The position numbers and the translations under genes are program-made. A DNA stretch of 64,000 nucleotides from Limnohabitans sp. 2KL-27 (lineage in GTDB: Bacteria; Pseudomonadota; Gammaproteobacteria; Burkholderiales; Burkholderiaceae_C): the NCBI RefSeq assembly GCF_001269345.1, contig NZ_CXOP01000002.1, positions 1,922,853 through 1,986,852 of the forward strand, read 5' to 3'. Positions 1 through 8,156 of the stretch are shown here, piece after piece (within the stretch, counting starts at the first letter, position 1; each line of letters opens with the position of its first letter). The notes below the pieces were generated by a model. The model was given only the letters and a program-made list of their open reading frames with translations, ran no database searches and was not told the origin of the DNA.

Positions 1-615
1 GCTGACTTGCGTGGCCACGGCCGGGAAAGACGGGGCCTTCAAAGGCGCGCCCGTCAGGGCCGACACCTCGCGGGCGATGCCATAGACACTCAAGCAATGC
101 GCCAGATTGGGCGTGAGCTTGAGCGTCATCAGGGTATCGTCCAGATTCAGAAACTGGCGAATGTCTTGACCCAGTGGGGCGTCAGCGGGCAACTCCAGCA
201 AACCGCCGTGGTCATCGGCGACCTGCAACTCTTTGGCCGAACACAACATGCCCTGGCTTTCAACGCCGCGCAATTTGCCGACCTTGATGACGAAAGGCTT
301 GCCGTCTTCACCCGGGGGCAATTGAGCCCCCACCATGGCGCACGGCACACGGATGCCAACACGGGCGTTGGGCGCGCCACAAACAATATTGAGCAAACTG
401 CCCTGCCCCACGTCCACCTGGCACACGCGCAGGCGGTCGGCATTGGGGTGTTGCACGGCCTCCTTGATTTCACCGACCACGATGTGGGTGAATGGTGGGG
501 CCACAGGCTCGAGTTCTTCCACTTCGAGGCCGGCCATGGTCAGGGTGTCGGCCAGTTGCTGGGTTGTCAGGGGCGGGTTGCAGAACTCGCGCAACCAGGA
601 TTCGGGAAATTGCAT
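1..615 (-). CDS. pheT: Phenylalanine-tRNA ligase beta subunit, N-terminal 205 residues (cut by window edge)
   Basis: Beta chain of the alpha2-beta2 phenylalanyl-tRNA synthetase, which charges tRNA-Phe in the cytoplasm. Translation from the ATG at 615 begins [15 protein letters not shown], the usual PheT N-terminus. It is followed by the tRNA-binding OB-fold region (residues about 40-150, with the family motif CGAPNARVG and [12 protein letters not shown]), then the start of the B1 domain. The reading frame stays open to base 1, so the remaining three quarters of a normal ~800-residue protein lie outside the window. It follows pheS by 34 bases and is surely co-transcribed with it. Identification is firm; only the truncation by the window edge limits the description. 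Confidence 0.95.
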   Translation of the reverse strand, partial: MQFPESWLREFCNPPLTTQQLADTLTMAGLEVEELEPVAPPFTHIVVGEIKEAVQHPNADRLRVCQVDVGQGSLLNIVCGAPNARVGIRVPCAMVGAQLPPGEDGKPFVIKVGKLRGVESQGMLCSAKELQVADDHGGLLELPADAPLGQDIRQFLNLDDTLMTLKLTPNLAHCLSVYGIAREVSALTGAPLKAPSFPAVATQVS

Positions 616-649
616 GGCTCGTGTCTCGGGTATCGGACTTGGGATGGAA

Positions 650-1687
650 TTACTGGAATTGACTCAGAAAGCGCACATCGCCGTCAAAGAACAAGCGCAG
701 GTCGTTCACACCGTAGCGCAGCATGGTGAAACGGTCCATGCCCATGCCAAAGGCAAAGCCGATGAAGTGTTCAGGGTCCAGACCCATGTTGCGCACCACG
801 TTGGGGTGCACTTGGCCGGAGCCGCCCACTTCGAGCCAACGACCGGCCAACGGGCCGCTTTGGAACTGGATGTCGATCTCGGCGCTGGGTTCGGTGAACG
901 GGAAAAAGCTGGGACGGAAACGCAGCACCAAGTCGTCGCTTTCAAAGAAAGTGCGGCAAAAATCAGTGACCACGACCTTGAGGTCCTTGAAACTCACGTT
1001 CTCACCAATCCACAAGCCTTCGCACTGGTGGAACATGGGGGAATGGGTGGCATCGGAGTCGACGCGGTAGGTGCGACCAGGCGCAATGACACGGATTTCG
1101 GGCATGCCCTGACCCGCTTCGAGTTGGTTTTTGTAGCGTTTGACGTGCTGCACCGCATGGCGGATCTGCATCGGGCTGGTGTGCGTGCGCAGCAAATGAC
1201 CGCCTTCGACATAAAAGGTGTCGTGCATGGATCGCGCGGGATGGTCTTCGGGCGTGTTGAGCGCGGTGAAGTTGAACCAGTCGGTCTCGATCTCGGGACC
1301 CTGGGCCACTTCAAAACCCATGGAGCCAAAAATGTTCTCAACCCGCTCCAGCGTGAGCGAGACGGGGTGCAAACCACCTGTGTTGGTGCTGCGTCCAGGC
1401 AGCGTCACGTCCAGCGCTTCGGCTTTGAGTTGCGCTTGCAACTCGGCGTCGGCCAAAGCCCGGCGACGGTCATTCAGGGCAGCCTCGATCGCCTGCTTGG
1501 CGGTATTGATGGCTGCGCCTTGGTTTTTCTTGTCTTCCACGCTCAGAGCGGCCATGCCCTTCATCAACTCGGTGATGCGACCGGCTTTGCCCAGAAACTG
1601 GGCTTTGGCGTTTTCGAGGTCGGCAGGTGTCAGTGCCTGCACAAAACTCTGGCGGGCGGATTCAACCAGGGTGTCCAACTCGTTCAT
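650..1687 (-). CDS. pheS: Phenylalanine-tRNA ligase alpha subunit
   Basis: Catalytic alpha chain of phenylalanyl-tRNA synthetase (345 residues, normal for bacteria). The N-terminal coiled-coil arm is about residues 1-90. The class II core follows, with motif 2 near [18 protein letters not shown] and motif 3 near [18 protein letters not shown]. The start at 1687 (MNELDTLV) matches the family. The frame is open further upstream to an ATG at 1807 just after the rplT stop, but that 40-residue extension runs through a terminator-like hairpin and does not look like PheS. The gene lies between rplT and pheT, the same order as the enterobacterial thrS-infC-rpmI-rplT-pheST cluster. Confidence 0.97.
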   Translation of the reverse strand: MNELDTLVESARQSFVQALTPADLENAKAQFLGKAGRITELMKGMAALSVEDKKNQGAAINTAKQAIEAALNDRRRALADAELQAQLKAEALDVTLPGRSTNTGGLHPVSLTLERVENIFGSMGFEVAQGPEIETDWFNFTALNTPEDHPARSMHDTFYVEGGHLLRTHTSPMQIRHAVQHVKRYKNQLEAGQGMPEIRVIAPGRTYRVDSDATHSPMFHQCEGLWIGENVSFKDLKVVVTDFCRTFFESDDLVLRFRPSFFPFTEPSAEIDIQFQSGPLAGRWLEVGGSGQVHPNVVRNMGLDPEHFIGFAFGMGMDRFTMLRYGVNDLRLFFDGDVRFLSQFQ

Positions 1688-1726
1688 GGTGTGGGAGATC
1701 GTGCGTTGATCTGTGAGTGAGGGAAT

Positions 1727-1764
1727 AAAAAAGGGATTGAAGCTTTTGCGAGCCCCAATCCCTT
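1727..1764 (-). terminator. Intrinsic terminator or attenuator between rplT and pheS
   Basis: On the minus strand AAAGGGATTG pairs with CAATCCCTTT across a 14-base loop and runs into a T tract, the form of a Rho-independent terminator. It lies inside an operon, after rplT and before pheST. That is where the attenuator sits in enterobacteria, where pheST is controlled by a Phe-rich leader peptide. No separate Phe-rich leader is obvious here. The frame crossing the hairpin encodes FNPFF only because of the T run. It may instead set a lower level of pheST relative to the ribosomal genes. Confidence 0.65.
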
Positions 1765-1811
1765 TGATCGAGTGCGTGGCACAGGCCCGAGAGCCCGTGT
1801 CACTCATGGAC

Positions 1812-2174
1812 TCAAGCTGCGGCCAGTTTGGCTTTGACTTGGTTCACGATGCCAGCAAAAGCGGCCTTGTCGTGCACGGCGATGTCCGCCAGCATCTTAC
1901 GGTCGATTTCAATGGCAGCCTTCTTCAGGCCGTTGGCGAACTGGCTGTAGGTCAGACCGCATTCACGCGCAGCGGCGTTGATACGGGCAATCCACAACTG
2001 ACGGAACACACGCTTTTTGGTGCGGCGGTCACGGTAGGCGTATTGGCCAGCCTTCATCACCGCCTGTTTGGCGATACGGAAGACATTGCCGCGGCGACCG
2101 CGGAAACCTTTTGCAAGGGCCAGGACTTTCTTGTGACGGGCGCGTGCCGTTACACCACGTTTAACGCGAGGCAT
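1812..2174 (-). CDS. rplT: 50S ribosomal protein L20
   Basis: L20 binds 23S rRNA early in assembly of the large subunit, and in several bacteria it represses translation of its own operon. The protein is 120 residues, basic, and begins [18 protein letters not shown], the standard L20 start. The RNA-binding helix ([21 protein letters not shown]) and the compact C-terminal domain are both present, and length and sequence are typical. It lies 25 bases after rpmI and is followed by the terminator-like hairpin before pheS. A start codon ATG at 2174 is preceded by a purine-rich stretch (AAGGAGAA). Confidence 0.98.
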   Translation of the reverse strand: MPRVKRGVTARARHKKVLALAKGFRGRRGNVFRIAKQAVMKAGQYAYRDRRTKKRVFRQLWIARINAAARECGLTYSQFANGLKKAAIEIDRKMLADIAVHDKAAFAGIVNQVKAKLAAA

Positions 2175-2199
2175 AGTTTTTCTCCTTGTTCGTCAGTGA

Positions 2200-2403
2200 T
2201 TACAGGCCAGCCATGGGCAGCATTTGCGCGATGTGACCCATATTGGTCTCATGCACAGCCACTGCACCGCGAAGGTGACGCTTGTTTTTGGTGGTCTTCT
2301 TGGTCAGGATGTGACGTTTGAAGGCTTGGCCGCGTTTAACGGTTCCACCGGGACGAACACGGAAGCGCTTTTTAGCACTGCTTTTGGTCTTCATCTTGGG
2401 CAT
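2200..2403 (-). CDS. rpmI: 50S ribosomal protein L35
   Basis: Small basic large-subunit protein (67 residues) starting [20 protein letters not shown] and ending with a conserved GHIAQMLP segment, as in most L35 proteins. It sits between infC and rplT, its invariant neighbours, and is transcribed with them. The ATG at 2403 is preceded by AAAGGAGC, a good ribosome-binding site. Nothing unusual was seen. Confidence 0.98.
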   Translation of the reverse strand: MPKMKTKSSAKKRFRVRPGGTVKRGQAFKRHILTKKTTKNKRHLRGAVAVHETNMGHIAQMLPMAGL

Positions 2404-2480
2404 GTCAATGCTCCTTTAATTGTGCTCGTGAGGCGTCTGCAAAATCTTTGCAGCCTTGTTGGCCCCGAGCCACTTTTAAC

Positions 2481-2504
2481 AAAAGCTACCCGAGGGCAGC
2501 TTTT
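2481..2504 (-). promoter_or_regulatory. Hairpin in the infC-rpmI spacer, possible L20 control site
   Basis: The 136-base spacer between infC and rpmI holds an inverted repeat (AAAAGCTGCCC / GGTAGCTTTT with one mismatch on the minus strand). In Escherichia coli the matching spacer forms the RNA target of L20 autoregulation. Position suggests the same role here, but the fold was not computed and no similarity to a known L20 site is claimed. Confidence 0.3.
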
Positions 2505-2539
2505 GATTCAACCAGCCCGAAAGCCGGTCAAATTCTTTC

Positions 2540-3139
2540 TCAAGCCGGTTCAGCAGGTGCAGACGCGTCTGCACCTTTGCCGCCACTGGCAGGTTTTTTG
2601 CGACCTGGCGCGATCATCATGATCATCTGACGGCCTTCCAGTTTTGGAAATTGCTCGACGATGATGGAATCGGCCAATTCGTCACGAATCCGGTTCAGCA
2701 AGGCCATACCCAATTCTTGGTGGGTGATCTCGCGGCCCCGGAATCGCAAAGTGATCTTGCATTTGTCGCCATCGGCCAAAAAGCGGCGGATGTTGCGCAT
2801 CTTGATGTTGTAGTCACCATCGTCGGTACCCGGACGGAACTTGACTTCCTTGATGTCAATGACCGTTTGCTTGGCTTTGGCTTCTGCCGCACGCTTTTGC
2901 TCCTGGTATTTGAACTTGCCGTAGTCCATCAAACGGCAAACCGGAGGGGTGGCGGTGGCGGCAATTTCAACCAAGTCCACATCCATCTCACCCGCCAAGC
3001 GCAAAGCTTCGGCGAGAGACAAGATGCCCATAGGCTCATTGTCAGGACCGGACACCCTGACTTCAGGGGCCATGATTTCACGGTTCAAACGGTGTTTACG
3101 TTCTTCGCGGTGGCGACGATCACGAAATTCGGTAGCGAT
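2540..3139 (-). CDS. infC: Translation initiation factor IF-3 with non-standard ATC start
   Basis: IF-3 binds the 30S subunit, keeps it from joining 50S and rejects wrong start codons. The 199-residue frame encodes a normal IF-3: N-domain with [14 protein letters not shown], an internal basic linker ([10 protein letters not shown]), then a C-domain with [14 protein letters not shown] and LRFRGREI. The homologous N-terminus [16 protein letters not shown] extends upstream of the first conventional codons. It starts at ATC (3137-3139), with a stop two codons further up. An AAAGGA Shine-Dalgarno sequence ends 7 bases before it. Rare AUU/AUC starts are a known hallmark of infC and allow IF-3 to repress its own synthesis. 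Starting at the internal TTG at 3088 would remove conserved sequence. Confidence 0.95.
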   Translation of the reverse strand: MATEFRDRRHREERKHRLNREIMAPEVRVSGPDNEPMGILSLAEALRLAGEMDVDLVEIAATATPPVCRLMDYGKFKYQEQKRAAEAKAKQTVIDIKEVKFRPGTDDGDYNIKMRNIRRFLADGDKCKITLRFRGREITHQELGMALLNRIRDELADSIIVEQFPKLEGRQMIMMIAPGRKKPASGGKGADASAPAEPA

Positions 3140-3152
3140 GACTCAATCCTTT
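3137..3152 (-). promoter_or_regulatory. infC: Ribosome-binding site and ATC start of infC
   Basis: AAAGGA (3147-3152 on the minus strand), a seven-base spacer, then ATC. No ATG, GTG or TTG is available in frame between the upstream TGA (3143-3145) and the start of conserved IF-3 sequence, so the rare start codon is the only one consistent with a full-length protein. Inference from frame and spacing, matching the well-known infC pattern. Confidence 0.8.
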
Positions 3153-3225
3153 ACGGAACAAAACTGCAACATGCAGCCTATCCATCTTTGTGCCCGCGGG
3201 CCAAAGCTTGTGGCGAAACTCACCT

Positions 3226-5145
3226 TCAGGCTTTAGAAGCGATGTCGGCAGCAATGAGTTCAATGAACGCATCGATCGACATCACACCGAGGTCTTTGTT
3301 GCCTCGGGCGCGCACTGCGACGGTACCTGCCGCCTTTTCCTTGTCGCCAGCGACGAGGATATAAGGCAGCTTTTGCAACGAATGCTCACGTATTTTATAC
3401 GTGATTTTCTCGTTGCGCAGATCAAGGTCGACCCTAAGGCCTTGATTTGACATCGATTTTTGCAGTTTTGCGGCGATTTCGCGACAGTAATCGGACTGTG
3501 CGTCGGTGATGTTGAGCACAGACACTTGCAAAGGGGCCAACCATGTGGGCAATGCACCCGCATGCTGCTCGATCAAAATACCGATGAAGCGCTCCATGCT
3601 GCCCACGATGGCGCGGTGCAAGATCACAGGGCGCTGGCGGCTGCCGTCTTCGGCGGTGTATTCCGCGTCCAAACGCTCGGACAGGTTGAAATCGACCTGA
3701 ATGGTGCCGCACTGCCATTCACGGCCAATGGCGTCTTTCAGGGTGTATTCGATCTTGGGTCCGTAAAAAGCACCGTCGCCTTCCGAAATCACGAAATCAC
3801 AGCCTGAGGCACGAAGGCTGTCCATCAAGGCTTTTTCAGCCTTGTCCCACAGTTCATCCGAGCCAATGCGGGCGGCCGGACGGGTCGATACCTTGTACAG
3901 GATGTCGCTGAAGCCGAAGTCGGCGTAAACCTTTTTAAGTACTTTGGTGAAGGTGCCGCACTCGGGCAGGATCTGGTCCTCGGTGCAAAAGATGTGACCA
4001 TCGTCTTGGGTGAAACCGCGCACCCGCATGATGCCGTGTAAACCACCCGAAGGCTCGTTGCGGTGGCACTGGCCGAATTCGCCGTAGCGCAGTGGCAGGT
4101 CGCGGTAGCTCTTGATGCCCTGCTTGAAAATCAGGATGTGCCCCGGGCAATTCATCGGTTTGAGGGCGTAATCGCGCTTTTCTGACTCGGTCGTGAACAT
4201 GTTGTCACGGTACTTGTCCCAGTGACCCGTCTTTTCCCACAGGCTCTTGTCGATGATCTGCGGACCTTTGACCTCTTGATAACCATTGTCGCGGTAGACC
4301 TGACGCATGTACTGCTCGATGGTTTGCCAGACGGTCCAGCCTTTGGGGTGCCAAAACACCAAACCCGGAGCGTGTTCGTCAATGTGGAACAAATCCAACT
4401 CGCGCCCGAGTTTGCGGTGGTCGCGTTTCTCGGCTTCTTCCAGGCGCACCAAGTACTGCTGCAAGTCTTCCTTGCTGGCCCAAGCCGTACCGTACACACG
4501 CTGCAACATCTCGTTTTTACTGTCGCCACGCCAATAAGCGCCAGCCACTTTCATCAGTTTGAAATGCTTGAGCTTGCCCGTAGTGGGGACGTGGGGACCT
4601 CGGCAAAGGTCTTCAAAGTTGCCTTCACGGTAAAGGCTAACCTCTTGATCGGCCGGGATGCTGCCAATGATTTCAGCCTTGTAGTGCTCGCCCAAACCCT
4701 TGAAATAGGCCACGGCTTCATCACGTGGCAGGACACGGCGCACCACAGGCTCATCCTTGTTGGCCAGCTCGGTCATGCGTTTTTCAATGGTGGCCAGATC
4801 GTCTGGCGTGAAGGGACGCGAATAAGAGAAGTCGTAATAGAAACCGTTGTCGATCACGGGACCGATGGTGACTTGTGCCTCTGGGAACAAATCCTTGACG
4901 GCATAAGCCAGCAGGTGGGCCGTTGAGTGGCGGATCAACTCCAACCCTTCAGGATCCTTGGCGGTGACGATGGCCAGTTGCGAATTGCTCGCCATGCTGA
5001 AGCTGGTGTCCACCAATTGACCGTTGACCTTGCCCCCCAAAGCGGCCTTGGCCAAGCCTGCGCCAATCGAAGCGGCCACCTCGGCGACCGTGACCGGGCC
5101 TGGAAACTCGCGCAATGAACCGTCGGGAAGAGTGATCTGAACCAT
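3226..5145 (-). CDS. thrS: Threonine-tRNA ligase
   Basis: Class II synthetase charging tRNA-Thr (639 residues, normal length). Domains in order: TGS domain (about 1-62, starting [10 protein letters not shown]), editing domain (about 65-225, with the motif [17 protein letters not shown]), then the catalytic core with motif 2 ([14 protein letters not shown]) and the conserved [11 protein letters not shown] carrying a zinc-ligand cysteine. The C-terminal anticodon-binding domain includes [25 protein letters not shown] at 5145 matches the family start. It is first in the thrS-infC-rpmI-rplT-pheST cluster, with an 86-base gap before infC. The remnant of aceA lies about 105 bases upstream. Confidence 0.97.
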   Translation of the reverse strand: MVQITLPDGSLREFPGPVTVAEVAASIGAGLAKAALGGKVNGQLVDTSFSMASNSQLAIVTAKDPEGLELIRHSTAHLLAYAVKDLFPEAQVTIGPVIDNGFYYDFSYSRPFTPDDLATIEKRMTELANKDEPVVRRVLPRDEAVAYFKGLGEHYKAEIIGSIPADQEVSLYREGNFEDLCRGPHVPTTGKLKHFKLMKVAGAYWRGDSKNEMLQRVYGTAWASKEDLQQYLVRLEEAEKRDHRKLGRELDLFHIDEHAPGLVFWHPKGWTVWQTIEQYMRQVYRDNGYQEVKGPQIIDKSLWEKTGHWDKYRDNMFTTESEKRDYALKPMNCPGHILIFKQGIKSYRDLPLRYGEFGQCHRNEPSGGLHGIMRVRGFTQDDGHIFCTEDQILPECGTFTKVLKKVYADFGFSDILYKVSTRPAARIGSDELWDKAEKALMDSLRASGCDFVISEGDGAFYGPKIEYTLKDAIGREWQCGTIQVDFNLSERLDAEYTAEDGSRQRPVILHRAIVGSMERFIGILIEQHAGALPTWLAPLQVSVLNITDAQSDYCREIAAKLQKSMSNQGLRVDLDLRNEKITYKIREHSLQKLPYILVAGDKEKAAGTVAVRARGNKDLGVMSIDAFIELIAADIASKA

Positions 5146-5250
5146 GTGTGTACAAGTAAAAAAGCGCGGCAAAGGCCGTGCTTGAAAGAAATGCCTAAAC
5201 GCTGAAGGCAGATTTTAGCCGCCCTCGCCTTCGGCCTCTTGGCAAGTCGA

Positions 5251-5481
5251 TCAGTGGAACTGCTCTTCTTCGGTCGAACCGGTCAGGGCTTTCACAGACG
5301 ACGAACCGCCTTGGATCACGGTGGTCACGTCGTCGAAGTAGCCTGCGCCGACTTCTTGCTGGTGCGACACGAAGGTGTAACCCTTGTCGCGGGCTGCGAA
5401 TTCAGGCTCTCGCACCATCTCGGAGTAGTGCTTCATGCCTTCGCCGCGAGCTTAAGCGTGGGCGAACTGGAAGGAGTTGAA
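5251..5481 (-). pseudogene. aceA 3'-end remnant A (displaced isocitrate lyase C-terminus)
   Basis: 231 bases matching the last 77 codons of intact aceA (7926-8156), including the stop codon, with no promoter or start region. It encodes the same C-terminus ([18 protein letters not shown] through EEEQFH) but carries an in-frame TAA in the segment FAHA*ARGEG, so it is decayed. It shares several differences from the intact gene with remnant B (SEMVREPEF instead of TEMVQEPEF), so A and B are closer to each other than to the functional copy. It is probably the original end of aceA, displaced by the first insertion. Confidence 0.85.
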
Positions 5482-5610
5482 TCTGTGAATCCTCTGGAAA
5501 AACATAAAGTTTTATCAGGTTAGTGTTGGAAAAGTCCATCCACTTCTGCACAACCCACCGACCTTCCAAACACTATTGCGGAGAGAAAATTCAGTCAAGC
5601 AAGTGAAAAA

Positions 5611-6249
5611 TCAGTCGTCAATTCCGTAACGTCTACGCAAATAGCCGACATGATCTAAATCAGTCTGATCGGTGATTGCAAGACGCGCCGTTTCAAGTCG
5701 GCCAACACAAAACTGCAGGCGATTGATCGTCATAACTTCTTCACTGTAGCTGCGAAGGTGATCAAGCATTTCCGCGACACTGAACACGCCAGTTGGTTTG
5801 ACCGTCTTAAACTCGGCCTCGCCAGCGAAGACCACCAAAGGGTGAAACGCATCTGAGGGTAAAAAATCGAGAAGCTCTTCCACAGCCTTCAAATGAAGCC
5901 TGTTCTGAACAAGAGGATTTTGAAATTTAAACTTTGCTTTGAAGAGCACTTGTGTCCACTGTGCGTGTTGAGAATTTGCAAAGATCCATCCTTTGTAATC
6001 CTTTGTCTCAATCACAAAGACACCAAACCGCGAAATCAAGATGTGATCAACCTGCGTAGTCCCATCCCTCAATTTGAGCGTGATGTGATTCAACAGGTGG
6101 TAATCTGACGATCCGAATTTCGCTTGTATTGCATGAGAAACAAGTGACTCCCCAAGATTCTGAAATGAATGCGATCGGTAACGGGCAAACCCATATCCAA
6201 GCAAACATCCAATTGCCAGCGAACCAAGAATGAATGAGTAGTTGATCAC
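5611..6249 (-). CDS. NERD-domain protein with N-terminal membrane anchor (cargo gene 1)
   Basis: A 212-residue protein with one hydrophobic segment (residues about 4-22, FILGSLAIGCLLGYGFA), then a NERD (nuclease-related) domain. Signs of the domain are GESLVSHAI, LLNHITLKLRDGTTQVDHIL, and FGVFVIETKDYKGWIF, where the D...E-x-K arrangement resembles the nuclease core, followed by FQNPLVQN. The C-terminal part after residue ~150 is not recognised. NERD proteins are widespread and their substrates are mostly unknown, so nuclease activity is inference. The gene looks clearly more AT-rich than its neighbours and is enclosed by two aceA remnants, both signs of horizontal gain. It has no operon partners. 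Confidence 0.75.
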   Translation of the reverse strand: MINYSFILGSLAIGCLLGYGFARYRSHSFQNLGESLVSHAIQAKFGSSDYHLLNHITLKLRDGTTQVDHILISRFGVFVIETKDYKGWIFANSQHAQWTQVLFKAKFKFQNPLVQNRLHLKAVEELLDFLPSDAFHPLVVFAGEAEFKTVKPTGVFSVAEMLDHLRSYSEEVMTINRLQFCVGRLETARLAITDQTDLDHVGYLRRRYGIDD

Positions 6250-6326
6250 AGTTGAAACATTTTACCGATCTGCTGAAGAGTCGAATCACGCTTCGCCACC
6301 CCACCCGGATCCGACCACACTTCAAG

Positions 6327-6364
6327 AAAAAAAGCCACCTTACGCTCTCGCATCTGATGGCTTT
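6327..6364 (-). terminator. Terminator following aceA remnant B
   Basis: On the minus strand AAGCCA...TGGCTT closes a hairpin followed by seven T residues, 47 bases after the end of the remnant's homology. It resembles the terminator after intact aceA (AGCCATCTGA / TCAGGTGGCT then T run), which suggests that each repeat unit carried the aceA end together with its terminator. Confidence 0.75.
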
Positions 6365-6410
6365 TCTACCCATCGGACACCCATAAAAGGGTACCCAATG
6401 ACAGTCTATA

Positions 6411-6639
6411 AATGGAATTGCTCTTCTTCAGTGGAACCGGTCAGGGCTTTCACAGACGACGAACCGCCTTGGATCACGGTGGTCACGTCGTCGAAGTAGC
6501 CTGCGCCGACTTCTTGCTGGTGCGACACGAAGGTGTAACCCTTGTCGCGGGCTGCGAATTCAGGCTCTCGCACCATCTCGGAGTAGTGCTTCATGCCTTC
6601 GCCGCGGGCGTCAGCATGGGCGAACTGGAAGGTGTTGAA
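6411..6639 (-). pseudogene. aceA 3'-end remnant B
   Basis: 229 bases matching aceA positions 7928-8156. The frame is intact through the isocitrate lyase C-terminus, ending EEEQFHL with a shifted stop at 6406-6408, but there is no upstream gene body, so it cannot make an enzyme. The homology to aceA ends at the same TTCAAC as in remnant A, and the first three bases beyond it (AGA on the minus strand) are also shared with A. It sits between the NERD gene and the hydrolase gene. Confidence 0.85.
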
Positions 6640-6792
6640 TCTTCGGAAGCTTTTGAGAAGTTGATTGGTAACAACGAGTTAGTGGTGTTTTAAGGCAGCA
6701 TCATTGTGGCCACCCACCGCCTTCCCAACTGCAGTAACAAGTTGAAGTGAAGTCACCACTTTACAAATCACCCATTCCAGCCCCACGAAATT

Positions 6793-7620
6793 TCATTGAG
6801 CAGCTATCGAATCAACCCAGGAAACAATTTGTTCAAGTCCATCAATTGGTGTCCGGAAGTGGTTACTACCAATCTCGACATACTTACTTTTAGGGTTCTG
6901 CGGCAACGAATCAAATACATACCCTTTACCAAGCTTGACCAATGAGTCATTGAGTCCAATGATCCACAGCACGGCCGTATGTGGCGGTAGTTTCTTAGCA
7001 ACAACCGACATTTCTGCATCCCCCGTTGGATCGAAGTAGCTCATGAACTCGTTAGCAGTTGCAAAGTTAGCGACTCTCGAACCTTGGTTGATATCTGTAA
7101 AACGGCCCTTTTCGTCTCCCTTGCCTGCCGCGATCATTGATCTAGCCTCACCTAGCGAGTCTTTGACAGCACACAGTGAAATTGGTGCAATCCGCGTCAA
7201 ACATTCACTGTAAAGAAGAGGTACATGGCCTGGTGCCATCATGGCAACACCGTCAACATCTTTATTTTGGGCTGCATACGACAATGCTGCTGGACTACCG
7301 ATGCTGTGCCCAGCAATCACAATTTTCTTAGCCCCCTTAGCTCTCAACTGATCAACGGCAGTCTTAATCTCTGTCATGGCTTGCTGCCAGTTACCTTCCA
7401 GATACCTTTTGCGAGACCATGGCATCTCAGGTCTGCTCACCAAATACCCCCTAGACGTTAATGCATCAAAGAGCTTATTTATCGGGCTGAACGACCCTTC
7501 CGGCGTACCTTGCTTTCCATGCAGTATCAAGACCCCAACTTCTGGCGGGGAAGCGCACGCCGCTGAAAAAGACCCAAGCAAAGTAAAAAATGCAATGACA
7601 AACATTAGGATTTTTTTCAT
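6793..7620 (-). CDS. Secreted alpha/beta hydrolase (cargo gene 2)
   Basis: A 275-residue protein with an N-terminal signal peptide (MKKILMFVIAFFTLLGS, likely cut after the ACA of AACASPPE). An alpha/beta-hydrolase fold follows: oxyanion-region motif LILHGKQG, nucleophile elbow GHSIGS (Ser near residue 107), an acidic candidate in IGLNDSLV and the histidine in SNHFRTP near the C-terminus. The triad is therefore complete by eye. The substrate cannot be told; esterase or lipase-like activity in the periplasm is likely. The gene looks AT-rich compared with flanking genes and lies between aceA remnant B and the intact aceA, consistent with acquisition in the second insertion. Confidence 0.75.
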   Translation of the reverse strand: MKKILMFVIAFFTLLGSFSAACASPPEVGVLILHGKQGTPEGSFSPINKLFDALTSRGYLVSRPEMPWSRKRYLEGNWQQAMTEIKTAVDQLRAKGAKKIVIAGHSIGSPAALSYAAQNKDVDGVAMMAPGHVPLLYSECLTRIAPISLCAVKDSLGEARSMIAAGKGDEKGRFTDINQGSRVANFATANEFMSYFDPTGDAEMSVVAKKLPPHTAVLWIIGLNDSLVKLGKGYVFDSLPQNPKSKYVEIGSNHFRTPIDGLEQIVSWVDSIAAQ

Positions 7621-7851
7621 GCGTCAAGGGACTCCAGTTGAAATCAAATTATCAAAACAAATACATTTTACAAAGTAAGTGCACAAACCAATAGGGGTAA
7701 ATGAGCCCCTCCCAGCCGCCAAGCTAGGAGGGAATCCCAGTAGATCCCCAGAGCTTGTGCAGCCATCTCTGCAGCATCCAACAAAGTCTCCTGGTTTGGT
7801 GGAATGCCAGTAAGCGACTGTCTTCCCAACGGCTTCCTAGTCAAACCCCGA
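7621..7851. other. Non-coding stretch upstream of the hydrolase gene
   Basis: About 230 bases with no credible gene. The part nearest the hydrolase is very AT-rich and could hold its promoter (reading minus). The rest, up to the aceA terminator, shows no repeat or RNA that I recognise. It belongs to the inserted segment rather than to the ancestral aceA-thrS spacer. Confidence 0.5.
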
Positions 7852-7887
7852 CAAAAAAGCCACCTGACACCGAAGCATCAGATGGCT
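7852..7887 (-). terminator. Terminator of aceA
   Basis: On the minus strand AGCCATCTGA and TCAGGTGGCT form a ten-base-pair stem (one G-T pair) with a ten-base loop and a run of six T residues, 39 bases past the aceA stop. A clear Rho-independent terminator. Confidence 0.9.
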
Positions 7888-7925
7888 GGTATTGAAAGCA
7901 CCTCTTCAGGCGCTCTCAAAAAAGA

Positions 7926-8156
7926 TCAGTGGAACTGCTCTTCTTCGGTCGAACCTGTCAGGGCTTTCACAGAAGACGAACCGCCTTGGATCACGGTGGT
8001 CACGTCGTCGAAGTAGCCTGCGCCGACTTCTTGCTGGTGCGACACGAAGGTGTAACCCTTGTCGCGGGCAGCAAATTCAGGCTCTTGCACCATCTCGGTG
8101 TAGTGCTTCATGCCTTCGCCGCGGGCGTAAGCGTGGGCAAATTGGAAGGTGTTGAA
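7926..8156 (-). repeat. Direct repeat, master copy of the aceA 3'-end unit
   Basis: This part of intact aceA recurs at 5251-5481 and 6411-6639 in the same orientation. All three copies are nearly identical over about 230 bases, with the same inner boundary at the codons for Phe-Asn. Copies at 5251 and 6411 share variants absent here. Confidence 0.9.

Larger units (their letters stand above)
5251..7925. mobile_element. Composite insertion region downstream of aceA, built from repeated aceA 3' ends and two cargo genes
   Basis: Between thrS and intact aceA lie two remnants of the aceA 3' end (5251-5481 and 6411-6639) in the same orientation as aceA, separating two AT-richer genes. Both remnants stop resembling aceA at exactly the same base (the TTCAAC codons for Phe-Asn), as expected if separate insertions used the same target and each replaced the gene's 3' end. 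No integrase or transposase gene is present in these short units. The known parallel is phage e14/P21 integration into the 3' end of icd in Escherichia coli, which leaves a displaced icd end. Calling this a mobile element is inference. Confidence 0.45.

Noticed and set aside
1688..1807. N-terminal extension of PheS starting at ATG 1807
   Set aside because: The extra 40 residues run through a terminator-like hairpin and do not resemble PheS; the ATG at 1687 matches the family.
5254..5523. Plus-strand frames over the aceA remnants as real small genes
   Set aside because: They are antisense to aceA sequence and exist opposite the intact gene as well; only the ends beyond the boundary are of interest and are listed as a finding.
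5505..5530. Integron attC site at the remnant edges (GTTAG motif)
   Set aside because: The bases following GTTA do not fit the attC core pattern, no matching inverse core was found, and no integron integrase is present.
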